Assembly: GCA_037903475.1 (NCBI GenBank)
Contig: JBAJFG010000467.1
Location: 310,001-374,000 of the forward strand
Source: Ancylostoma caninum
Lineage: Eukaryota; Nematoda; Chromadorea; Rhabditida; Ancylostomatidae
Length of the DNA: 64,000 nucleotides
Direction: 5' to 3'
Positions 1-11,100 of this stretch are shown in pieces. Numbering within the stretch: the first letter of the stretch is position 1; every line of letters starts with the position of its first letter. The notes under the pieces were generated by a model that was given only the letters and a program-made list of their open reading frames with translations, had not been told where the DNA came from and did not search any database. A program made the translations under genes and the position numbers.

Positions 1-860
1 GAAAGACGCGAGAGAAGGTGAAAAACGTGGGAACAACTGTCTCAGAGACAATACTGCTAATCAGCACTGTAAACCTACTTCAAAATATTTGAAACGGAGC
101 GAACATGGACCAGGGATAGAGAATTCAGACTCCTGGTGGGCAAGGACAAGTCATCTCCCACTGGAGACTGACAGCGATCATCAAATAGCAACAGAACATC
201 GATTTTTGCTACACCAAGCGCCACTTCCTGGTCGATTGCAGCATTTCGGAAAACACCTCACTAGGTTGATTGGCTGTTCCTAATATTCGTATTCGCTGGC
301 TTGGAATTCCAAATTTATTTGTTTATTTCAATAAACAACAAGGTGTGCTGTAAATTGAAGTGAAACAAAGAAAATGCAGGTAACTCAGGATCGAACTTGA
401 CAGAAAAGGTATGAACTTGAACATTTCGCAACTAAATATGGAAATAAAGCCAACAACGAATCCGGGGAGATGAGGATACACTTGAATTCCTGGGAAATTC
501 CGGTTTTTAGCATTTTGTGATAGCACGAAAGCAAAACTAGCCAGACTACTCCGCATCTTGTAAAATATTTGAACGTCAGGACGTTGCGCTAATCCACTAG
601 TGTCGAGAATAAATTCATGATCAGCTTCTATTTTGTGACGTGCGCTCATTCGCTAGAAGACAGAGCTCCTTTGAGATAATCACGACCCAAGAACGCAACT
701 GGTAAACCCATTTTGGGGTGGTCATGATAACGACTCTTTGATCTGGTACGAACCCCAGGCGTTAGCTTCTATGGATGCTCACCCGGGCCCAATCACCTCT
801 AAAACGAATAAGCTCAGAAACATCATAGAAGCTGGACCGATTATTGCAGTCATGCAGTAT
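1..860. other. No recognised gene
   Basis: Short open frames exist on both strands but none shows a domain, splice-supported exon or codon bias. No repeat end was identified. This may be the intergenic flank or an intron of a gene outside the window. Confidence 0.4.
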
Positions 861-1209
861 TAGGTTAGTCCGAAAGTCAAAGATAGTTAACTTCATTGTG
901 AGTAGGTATCAATCAACAGAATAATTACCATTGTGATCCACGAGGTATAGCCAACGCTCTACTAGAGCATCTGATCCAGAAGTTAAGAACTCTGGCTGCT
1001 GCGAGTCGAAGAACCTTGAAATTTCACTTTTCAGTTCGGTCTGACCATCGAATTTTTCTTCTCGTGAATGCAGCTTCAGTGCTCCAAACAAGTGGTGGTC
1101 GGACAGGGCCAAGTCAGGAGAATAAGCAGACTGATTCTGATTCAATGCCCATGGAATTTTGAGTAGTAAAAAATTTACGTATTGGTGCAAAACTTTCGGA
1201 CCAACCTAA
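861..1209 (-). mobile_element. Internally deleted mariner relic
   Basis: Terminal inverted repeats of the TTAGGTTnGTCCGAAAGT type lie at 864-884 and near 1185-1208, flanked by TA. Between them, on the minus strand, an open stretch from 1190 to 909 contains YSPDLALSDHHLFGALK, the C-terminal end of a mariner D34D transposase including the third Asp block. The element is only about 350 bp against about 1.3 kb for a full mariner, so most of the transposase is deleted. Confidence 0.8.
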
Positions 1210-1706
1210 TAGTATGTCTGAAGGAAATTCACTTTTCACACTAATATGTACTTATATACGACTAAAGGCAGGAGCGCAGGTGCATTGACTACACCGAGTA
1301 AATGAGTCTAATCCATATTACGGAATCGTACTTATCGAATCGTACATCCAAAAAATGAACGCTGCCTAGCGACCGAGAAGCTATTGGCATTGGGGTGCTT
1401 TTATTTAGTGGCTTGTCTAGGTATCCCCCTCCCCGGTCCCAGGTTGTACTCCGAAGGGTTCGATATGGGAGTGTTAGGAGACCCTTGACCAAAACAAATC
1501 ATCCTTGTCAAAGTGACAATTTTGGGCTGAATGGGTTGTGTGAGAAGGGTCTCTCTTTATCAGTGAAATGGGTGAATGCGCAGACAGTCAGACTCCGAAG
1601 TCACATTTAGCCTAAAACCTGCTGTGGGCATCCATCACTGGAGTCTGCTATAGTTGTCGTACTACTCTGATGACAACACACTTGCGCTTCTTACCTAACA
1701 TCCTAT

Positions 1707-1930
1707 GCCCGTATTCATGAACGTTCTCGGAAAGGTTATGATCCACCCGTTTTTCTGAAGTGGACCGAGTTTTCCGGGTAAAAATGGGTGTACATTAGTA
1801 TAAGGTACTTGTTCCAGTCAGTGCTTAGTAGTGCTGGTGGAGGTAGCGAGAGTTAGCATGCTTTGCTGAAAAAGCTTTCACCTAAGATTAGCGGCGGGCG
1901 TAGAACCTTTCCAGGAACTTGAATACGGGC
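1707..1930. mobile_element. Small inverted-repeat element (MITE)
   Basis: The first about 30 bases (GCCCGTATTCATGAACGTTC...) are repeated in inverse orientation at the other end (...AGGAACTTGAATACGGGC) with a few mismatches. Total length is about 224 bp with no coding capacity. The superfamily cannot be named; flanking duplications are not clear. Confidence 0.65.
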
Positions 1931-3550
1931 ACTGGAGAAGTTGTGGGGAATGCGGCGGGAAAATATGAGGGAATTTACTCGAAAATTAAGGGATACCCAC
2001 GCTCTCCTGCAACTGTCATACTATTCCACTGACATTCTTTGAAGTTTTCCTGGGTACGGTTTTCGTAAAAACGTGTAACTAATAGAAAACTCTTAGACTC
2101 AGCCTCATTTCGTATTTCAAGTGAAAAGGAATTTGAAATGAGAGAGCCCAACCAGTAGAATCATATTTCATGAACCGTAACCAACTTTTTAGTTCTCTCA
2201 CAACAAAAAAATAAGCTTCCCAACTCGTCCAAATTGCCGAAAAGCGTCGCTAAAACTCAGCAGAGCCACACATTTCAATGTCACAGCTGATAAGTTGTGC
2301 AGAGACATCAGGCTGACGTAATTCGCCCTGCAGTGGTCGCCTGATACTATGGTCGACAGAAGGTTAGCGTGGGCAAGTGGTGCGAAGACAACACCACCTT
2401 TCGTGGACAGGCGCAAGAAGACTTCGATGACAAACGGTGAGACATTGCCGCTCGCCGAGAGAGCGTCGACCATAAACGACGCGGAAATTTCGGCGACATC
2501 ACACATCGCTAGAGATATTTTGGGGCGCACTTCTCAGCTCACCCAAGGACTGGTTTCTATGCACGCAGGACTTGGCTTACCTCTACTTTTACTGGTTCTG
2601 CACACCAGAAACGATGCGACTCTGCGCAAGCATATGTCTAGAGTCTCACCAATTCCATATTTTACAAATCCATGAACACAAAACAATCAATGCCAATTAT
2701 ATAATTTATTAATAGTTCGAATTATCTGACAAACAATAATACTAGTTTATTCAACATTAGACCAATTATTCAACATCACACGATCAACGAGATATGCGAC
2801 ATTAGAGACATGCTGCAGAGGTTGCACACTACATGCGTACAGACGACCCGAATATGGAATTAGACTAGACTGTATCTACAGAGCAAACACAGGGCCCCGC
2901 TTCCAGAATACATGCGAGTGACAATGGCAAGTGAACTCCTCGAAACAACCCCAGGGCACAACGAAGGCAATACTATAACAGATTATGAGCGACCAGATGA
3001 AAGCGTACGAGTAGTTCGTTTTAGAAATTTACACTGGTAAAAACTCAAAAAAAAAAAAACAAATGGTGAGATGTACTGATGTCAGCGCCTGCTGACTTCA
3101 GTACTGCTGAAGGCGCGCCAACAGTTCGTCTGTGGTCGGCGACATTCCGTTATTCTCTTTGTGACTAGGTGATGTCTCAGCTGGCCGGAGCGCCACCTAA
3201 AAGACAGAATAACGTACAGAATACAGATAAGTGACCGCTCTCGGCGTTCTGTAAACGATGCTTAAATGGCGGCAACAGAACACATCCAGTGATACCAGCA
3301 AGAGTTGTTCAGAGGTGCTGTCAAAAGCGACCGATTGTGAATAGCATGAATAGGTTAGTGGAAAGAGCATCATGAATAAAATTCCTAATAAAGGAAGCCG
3401 ATTTCCAACCGAAAGCAAAGAATGATGATGAAGGTTAATAAGAAAATCTGTACTACGATGGTTAATAATTTGCGTTGGTTAGTTTACCGATGTGATGCCC
3501 ATCCAGACGAGATAAACATGAAGATCTGCACATTCCCTTAGTTCTGATCC
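1931..3550. other. No recognised gene
   Basis: A moderately GC-rich patch at 2340-2640 is open on both strands for about 110 codons, but neither translation has a recognisable domain and no splice-bounded exon fits. The rest is AT-rich and non-coding in appearance. Confidence 0.35.
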
Positions 3551-3555
3551 CTTTA

Positions 3556-3855
3556 AAGGCATTGTCTCACCTCAGGATCGTTTTTAAAACTTCCGCATGA
3601 AAAAAATCTCCAGAAGCTGCTGATCAGAACGGGATACGTGATTCCGTGCGAAACTGCCGAAAAGCCCCTCTTCGAGTACCAACCTATGGGAGGGCTTGTG
3701 GGCGGTGCCAGGTGGGATTACAGGATTTACGCGTGTTGTACTCCCTTGCTAGTCATGCATGAAGCTTAGTTTCTATTCCGTTAAGGAGTAGATGGAAAAC
3801 TTTCACAATGAGTACGAATTTCCTCAGAAGGTGCCTCGCCGCATGTGAATCATTT
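3556..3855. repeat. Fold-back repeat family B, partial copy
   Basis: Starts TTTAAAGGCATTGTCTCACC and continues with the family landmarks (TCGTTTTTAAAAC, CTGCTGATCA, TGATTCCGTGCGAAACTGCC). It matches the left half of the copies at 34249-34765 and 51290-51755. The right inverted arm is missing, so this is a truncated copy. Confidence 0.7.
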
Positions 3856-4356
3856 TTGAAGCCGGCATGCATAATTGGGACTACCCAGAGCAAATGCGTT
3901 AACGTCTGTGTTAAAGATGGGTAAGTTTGGGAGTGCTGACATGTTTACCTCGATGATCTGCGTCGCCTCGCAATGAATGCTAACCGTGTTAAAAAAACCC
4001 TCGAAAACACTTGTGCAGTGAGGCATTGCCTTTAACACAGTTACGGAAGCAATTTTTTTACATCTTCCAAAATGCACAAAACCAAGGTTGTGCAGAGGGA
4101 AGCGATAAGATGACTGCATTGACGCGGCTTGCTTTCCACTACCTCAGAGAGATCGAATCAAAAGAAAGGATACGATAGAGAATTATATTGGCCTTCCCTG
4201 ACGTTTAAAGACATCGTACATGATGGGTCATACACAGGATCACGCGTTTCAGGATAGATTCAGGTAAAGGTAGGTGGTCGCATAAATGTGTTAATGGCTA
4301 GAGAACAAAGACATAAACGTTAGGAAAAACAAACCAAACAAAGAACTGAAAAGAAC
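3856..4356. other. 3' flank of the formin gene
   Basis: This is downstream of the last supported formin exon. A minus-strand frame at 4119-3850 is open for 89 codons but has no formin character, so it was not joined to the gene. Confidence 0.35.
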
Positions 4357-5165
4357 TCATACCTCAACAGTAGGTGCACCTTTTCTTCGTATTCGCACCT
4401 TGTCCGGTGCTGGTGGTAAGACAGACAACGGTGCTCGAGTAGCGCAGTGACCGACACTGCCCCCTTCAAGAGCTTCACGTAGAAGGAAATCTGCGCCTCG
4501 TGATCTCTGACGCTGCAATGCCGCTCTTCCTAAATGGTGAGCACGAACTGAGGAACCGTGGGCAAAACAGAAAGAAACCATAGAAAAACAATCGAACAAG
4601 CAATCCCAGGAAAGAAAACGTGCAGATTAAAGAAAAACAGCTAATCTATGATTGTCCATCAATTAGTATTAGACACTGTCTTGCTGATCTACATATGATT
4701 CACACTTGCAAAGTAGTATAAAAGGGCATGCAAAACATCGGAAAATGTAGTCACAAACGTACCCGTCTTGGTCCGGCCAGCAGGCAAACTCCGAGGAGTC
4801 CTTGGACCTTGAAGGAGTTTTGCAAGTCCTCCCACCGCCATCATCTTGTCTAGCTCGTCTAGCACACCAGGAGAATCAACAGCTAGAAAATTAAGGATAG
4901 AGAAGAGGAAACGAGACAGCGTTCAAATAGTAAATGCAGTAGACTAGTGGCGACAAGGACTCCGATAGAACAGATATTAGAAGTAACACTGACAGCATAC
5001 ATAGAAAGTAAGTTTGAAAATACCCGTCTGGAGTCGACTGGCAGCAAGGCCGACGCGAGCTGGCTGGCTTTTCGCAGCTGCCGCGGCACGCTTTTTCTTC
5101 GATTTCGATTCCTCCGACTCTTTTTCAGCCCTCAAACGCTCCATTTCCAACTCACGGTAGACGCC
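4357..5165 (-). other. Formin exons 27-29: basic tail and DAD-like motif
   Basis: Exons 5024-5165, 4763-4882 and 4363-4529. The first is a charged Glu/Lys helix running into KSKKKRAAAAAKSQ. The second begins VDSPGVLDELDKMMAVGG, which fits the DAD pattern (G-V-x-D-x-L, hydrophobic positions, G) that folds back on the GBD/FH3. The third is basic (RAALQRQRSRGADFLL, DKVRIRRKGAPTVE). After GAG at 4363 comes GTATGAGT: read through it gives Val then a TGA stop at 4357-4359, but it is also an excellent splice donor. The true C-terminus may therefore be further downstream; no convincing next exon was found. Confidence 0.75.
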
Positions 5166-8100
5166 CTACAAGCCGTTATTCAATTGCAAGCAATTTTGAC
5201 ATTCCAACTTCGTCTGCGAACCTCATACTGCTCCTTGAACGTCTTCATGTCCGTGAAGAACTGCTCCATGGGATATTTCTTTGCATCGAAGGCGTAATAT
5301 TTGGTGAAGCTTGCCCAATCAGATTTCATTTTGTTGTGCATCTTAAAATAAGCAAAAGGAAAGTGAAAGCAAATTTTCCATAAATCTACTCACAATTATG
5401 ATTTAAAAAAACTTACAAGTGAAAAAAACTAAATAATAAAACTAAAAATTGAGAAAGACGGATTCTATCACAGAACATTTACCGTCTCTATGATATCGAG
5501 TTCGCCCTGAGCTTTCACCAGGAAAGGTGTCATGACCTCAATGAACGCATCGTCGTCGCACTGCTTCTGGTATGTCTTTAGACAGTTGTCCAGCTAAAAA
5601 TCGTACATCTACATGGTAGTAAGGAATCGAGAAAAAACATGCCTTGGTCACATTCTGGCGAAGCGCTGCCACACCTTTCTCCAGTTCATCTCCGTTTACT
5701 CGTGCTGCAGCTACACAGTGGTAGAAATCCTCTTGTGCGAATCTGAAGAATGTTTCGTGTAAAAAGAAGAAAATGTAGTCCTAGCGTCTACGGACAATTA
5801 CCGCCGTCGCGCAGCGTCAGATCGCTTTGCTTTTTTGAACATGAAAAAAAAAGAACAATCAAGCCTAGTTCCTAAGATATCTCAAGTCAACTTAGCACAT
5901 TATTGACCACCACAGATCAAAGATGAACTGGCCCTCCTTGGAGAAGACCATAAACAACTATTTTCAATGCATTATCCTATCTTACCATTATCTTACCCAC
6001 ACGCGATGCTGGTAAGTACCCGATAATCTAGTCCTAGCTGCAATGAAAAACAACTCAACAAATTTTTGGCATAGGGCATATTGGGAAGGATAAATGAGAA
6101 TAAAAAAATAAGCACCGCTCAGAGTTAGTTCTCTCATCTCCAGAGCGTGGGTACCGTGAGGCCATGAAAAACCCTGAACGCTGAATACTGAATTCATCTT
6201 AATGGTTTGAAAAAAAAACTTTTGAAAAGAAACTGACTCTGATACTGTCACTTATTCGTTTTCCACAATGTGGAACTTTTGCGGCCTCTAAACATCTAAA
6301 GCAAGAGTTGTGGACCCCTTTGTAGTCCTTTTAGCAGTAAATATCCACCTACCAGTGGATACAGAGGGGAGAGTTAGCCAAGAATTTCGTATTAACTTAC
6401 TTTAAATTCTCAAATTTTAATATTATTCTTCAAATCTTCATTTAAAATCAAGTGCTTTGCAATACAAATAAAAAACTTGTATCAGTTTAATTTTAATTAT
6501 TTTTCTTATCATTTTTTATACTTTTTATTAATTATTTATTATTATGATTAATATTTTTATTAATTTTATCTTCCGTCTGGGTCCCCAAAACGGTGCAGAC
6601 CCCAATTTTTTCCCACCCCCCCCCCCCCTCTCGCCCAAGTTCTGCGTGCGCCACTGCCAGCTAGCCATTGAATTATGCATTCTGGTCACATCGTTACTGA
6701 GAAGTGAGGGCAGATACATAAATAGATGCAGGCGCAGATGAAGCAGAGAAAGAAGAAAACGAATCATTACTATGAACAAAACCTGGCGTTCTTCGCGTCG
6801 AATTTCCGCATCGAATCGACCATATAGTGCAGGAGAGTGAACTTGTTGTCAACATCCTTCGTGTCCATCAGCTCAAAACACCCAAAATCAAGGAATCTGC
6901 GCTCATTGCTCTCCCCATTCACAACTTACCTTAGTGAGCACATTCATCTCGAATGCAAACGTATCTTTGTATGTCTTCGACGACTGTCCCATAAAGTTTC
7001 CGAAGAGAAGGACCAACTCAAGGAACGTTTTGAAGCCACGCGATCGTCGGATTTCATCGCATGCTTCCATCACAGACGAAATACCCTATGAAACATTTCC
7101 ATGATCACTTGATGACGCAAGACCGCAAGTAATCACTTCTACTTCAGAGTGACAATGCACTCACCGGCTTCAGATCATTCAGAATTTCTTGGAAACGAAG
7201 CTTGAAGATGATCAGATCGAGTCGCAGAGGCAGAGCTTTGATAGACGCTAACGACGCCAGGAACTGAATGGAACTAGCAATGAACCAGTTTGAAGCTTAC
7301 AAAAAAGTGATGTAGAAACTTCTCCACGAATTCATGCGAAATAAGAGGTTTTGAGTATTTCTTCACCTGTTCTCCTTCCGGCATTTCCTCCAGCATTGAT
7401 GGTTCAGCTTCAGACAGCTTTTTAATGACGTCTAATGATGGAAGAGCAGTGCGCAACTGCTGCAAGGTGTTCGCGGAGAGCAACGAATCATCGACCTAAG
7501 ACCAAACAAAATAAAAGAAAAACTGCTACGTTTCGCACAAAAAAATAGAGAAATAAATTGAAAATCGCATAATAATGAGAAAAAATTAATCAATCTTAAT
7601 AACAATAAATCCTCACTTCGAGCAAACCTTTCCGCCATTGCTTGTGGGACAGCTTAACGGAGCCTTGTAAGATAGCTGCAAGCAATTTTTAACCACCCAC
7701 AGAAAAACATCCAGCAATAGAGCTAGCAGTACAAACCAAGAGCTTGGAGGATCTTCTCGTCTTTCACTATCTGGGGCTGTTTAACCTTCTTAGCTGGCTT
7801 CAAACTTTTGAGTGTATCACCTCCCTTTGGACCAGGTTTCGAGCTTGCGAACTTTTCCTGCAAATGATTGCAGTAATTTGAACCTTTCACAAAAAGTAGT
7901 CCAAGAGCAATGAAAAGCTCAACTATGAAAAGCATAACTATCTCATGAGGACTAACTTGTCAACCGAAAAAAAATGGGAAGAACAAAAACAAGGACAAAT
8001 ATCTTTGATTAACACAACAGTAGAAATAGCATTTCTTAATGTGCGCCAACCTTCAGCTGTTCAAGAAGCGAATCGTTGGCCAAACTGTCTTCTGATGTGG

Positions 8101-11100
8101 TCGCCCAGAAGCAATCACGATGCAGACTACGTGGATTGATCTGTGAAACCAACGATAACGTATTCAGAACAAAAGAAAGCGTCGCAGCAGCAAAAGCAAA
8201 CACCCACAGCGCTGCCTGTCCATGGGAACTTTCGCATCGGAACATCAACCGTTCGCTTTTTCTTGGCAGGGAGAAAGTCAGGAATAGCTGGCTCTGCCGG
8301 AGGTCTTGGTGGACCACCAAGACCTCCTGGTGGTGGCGGTGGAGGTGGACCTGCACCGCTGCGTAAAAGGTTAGGAGGAGGCGGGGGAGGAGGTGGTCCT
8401 CCGACTGGAAGTAATTTAAAGATTTAAAACAAAAACACTGCAGCTCAATGGTAATAACGTTGCAGTTTGGAAAGAAAAACATGAATCACTTTAGTTTTTT
8501 TTTCAATTTTTCATATGAGAGCTATTTAGTATCCATCAAACCATTTGGGGGTTGATTACAAGAATGCATTCGAAGGGGAGAAAATATGAGCTCTCTCGAA
8601 TATTGACCACTCTCCGGAGGAGAAAACTCGTTCAATTAGTTGTGCCTTGTAATTGAAAAAAAAACATTTTCAAATGCAAGAAAAGCAGCTCACATCCTGG
8701 CGGTGGAGGAGGAGGTGGAGGTGGCGGAGGGCCGCCTGTAACACGTGCACCAGGTGGTGGCGGAGGAGGAGGAGGACCGCCGGTAATGGGAGGTAAACCA
8801 TTGGTCGCTGGTCCCGCTGCTGATAGAGGATAATATAGAGAAATGACTACTGTGGATTAGCGTCTTATACCTTCAGCTGTCGGAAGTCGGCTGGTGGACG
8901 GAACGGCCTGCTCAACAGGCTGCTGAAGAGTGCAGACGGTTTCCGGCGGAATCGGCTCACTAGGGTTCGCAATCTAGAAAAAAAAACGTTCCTCTCCCAC
9001 GAGCACTTGTGAGAGTTTTTCAATAGATTTACATGTTTTCGTAATAGTGCTGCCTCCTTGCGGAATTCGTCGAGTTTCTGCCAATATTGCATTTGTTTTG
9101 CAACAGCTTCTTGTTTAGCCTGCACAGTCTGTTCAAGTTTCCGCGAGAACTCTGCATCCTGTAGCTGCTCTAGAAAATCCTTCCTCGAGAAAAAAAAGGA
9201 GAAAATGAGCTAAACTACACATAAATTAATATGATGCTATTTTTAAAGGGGCCTACTAACACTTCAGGGGGAAAATGAGATGAAAACACTTTATAAACAA
9301 GAACTGAAGAAAAAGTAAACCCACCGATAATTTCGCTTATGGGCGTTTCGAAGTGAAATTGTGAATCGAAGTCGGGGTCTACGCCATTTTTATGGAGAAC
9401 GATTTCGTTCACGCAACTTTCGATAAGACGAAAATATGAGAGCCTGAATGAGCCAGTAATGATTTTCTTTGAAACGGCCGTGATGTTACGGAATCCAGCA
9501 AAGTCGAATTTCCAGAACATTTTCTTATACTCAAGCCACTAAATTTAAAATCGCGCGTTTACCCCTACACCGACTCCATACAGCTTCCAACAATGAGACA
9601 TTAGGAAATCAGTGGACATTTGAAGCAGAAATTTTCTATCCAGGACAATTCAGTGACCTCAAAATGGTCTTGATCAGCAGAAAAGTGCTCTTGACACCCG
9701 TGAAATGACACTGTCCTAACAAGTATACGAGACCGTGAGATATGGTACCTATCCTACAACGCTCGTAAGCGTAAAAAAGACACGATACGAGATGAACATC
9801 ATGTTCGTGATCAGAGCACTACTTAACGCCACAAGCAAAGTTCGAAAAAAAAATTTCTTGGCCTTTTGGGGCACACGAAATTGAAAACAAAACCAAACGT
9901 GTATGACTAACCTGACGGAGACATCTTCAGGAATGAGCATAAAATGTTGCATAATGCTGAGCAGAACCGGTTCCACTGCTGTATTCGCAGTAGTGGAAGC
10001 CAGAAGCTCGTAACATCCTGCCAATGTCTCGTACTCTCCCCGTCTGAAGTTGCAGATTAAAAGACAAGTTGAGGACTAAGAAAAACAATCTACATTTCGT
10101 AAGAAGCATAGGTTAAGAGCTTACAAAGTTTCGAAGCGAGAAACGAGCTCATTGAAATCGTCATCCTGGATTGAGGTGTAGGCACTGTACACTTCGCGAA
10201 TACGCTCATCCGTTTTCGACAGCACAACAATGTGCTAAAAGACGTTAAACTATGGAAATCCCAGCAATTCCAAGGGCTGAATGACTTACAGGGATGTACT
10301 TGCCGAAACCATCTCTCATCAACTCGGAACGAAGTGCCATCCGGACCTGCCATGACTGCTCTTCGCTCAGCTCTCGATCACTACTATGAATGAGCACGTT
10401 GATGATAATCAGGATGCGATACTGAAAACTGTCATTTTTGTTTTCGCGCCATTTTTTTTTGGGAGAAGACCATAGCAATCGAACACTGACCACATGGTCC
10501 ACATCAGAGTCCTTACAAAATCGAAGGCAATCCAAAATGGGCTTGAACCTCGGCTGTTTGTGTTTGGCAGCCAATAAGGTGAGTTCCTTCACCATTTTCT
10601 GAGCTCTGTAACAAATCAGTCTCGATATTGCCCCGATCTTGTAACCTTACAAGTAACCCTGACCCTGTCATTTCCATCTGGATATTTTTCGTTGACTCCT
10701 GATTAACCATACCCAGAGACGCAAGGATCTTCACAATTTCTGCTCTCAAAGCCCGAGCTGCTTCTGTCTCCTCTCCTTCTTTGGCCCTCCTCTTGTTAAT
10801 GGCACAAAGGCCCTCGATGAGGCGACCGACCACACGCGAGTCTCGTTCAAGCACCAGTTCCAATCCAGGCTAAAGCGGCGAAACAGATCATCTGTACGCT
10901 AAGCAGCAAACGATAGAAATACTCACGTAGGTGTTGATAATCGTACGGATGCACCGAACAACTTCCATTAGAATCAGTAGAAGTTCGCGAGACTCTACGG
11001 TATCCTCTTGAGCATTCTTCAGCTCTTCCAGAATCTGCAACATCCATAAAATTACAAACAATGGGTTGCGCTATTTACGGAGGAATATGTAACTCCCTGG

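Noticed and set aside
2198..2675. Open frames on both strands at 2.2-2.7 kb
   Set aside because: Neither resembles a known family and neither is bounded by convincing splice sites. It could be a real exon but cannot be supported.
8076..8427. Plus-strand glycine-rich open frames
   Set aside because: They are the complement of the formin FH1 proline tracts and FH2 start on the minus strand.
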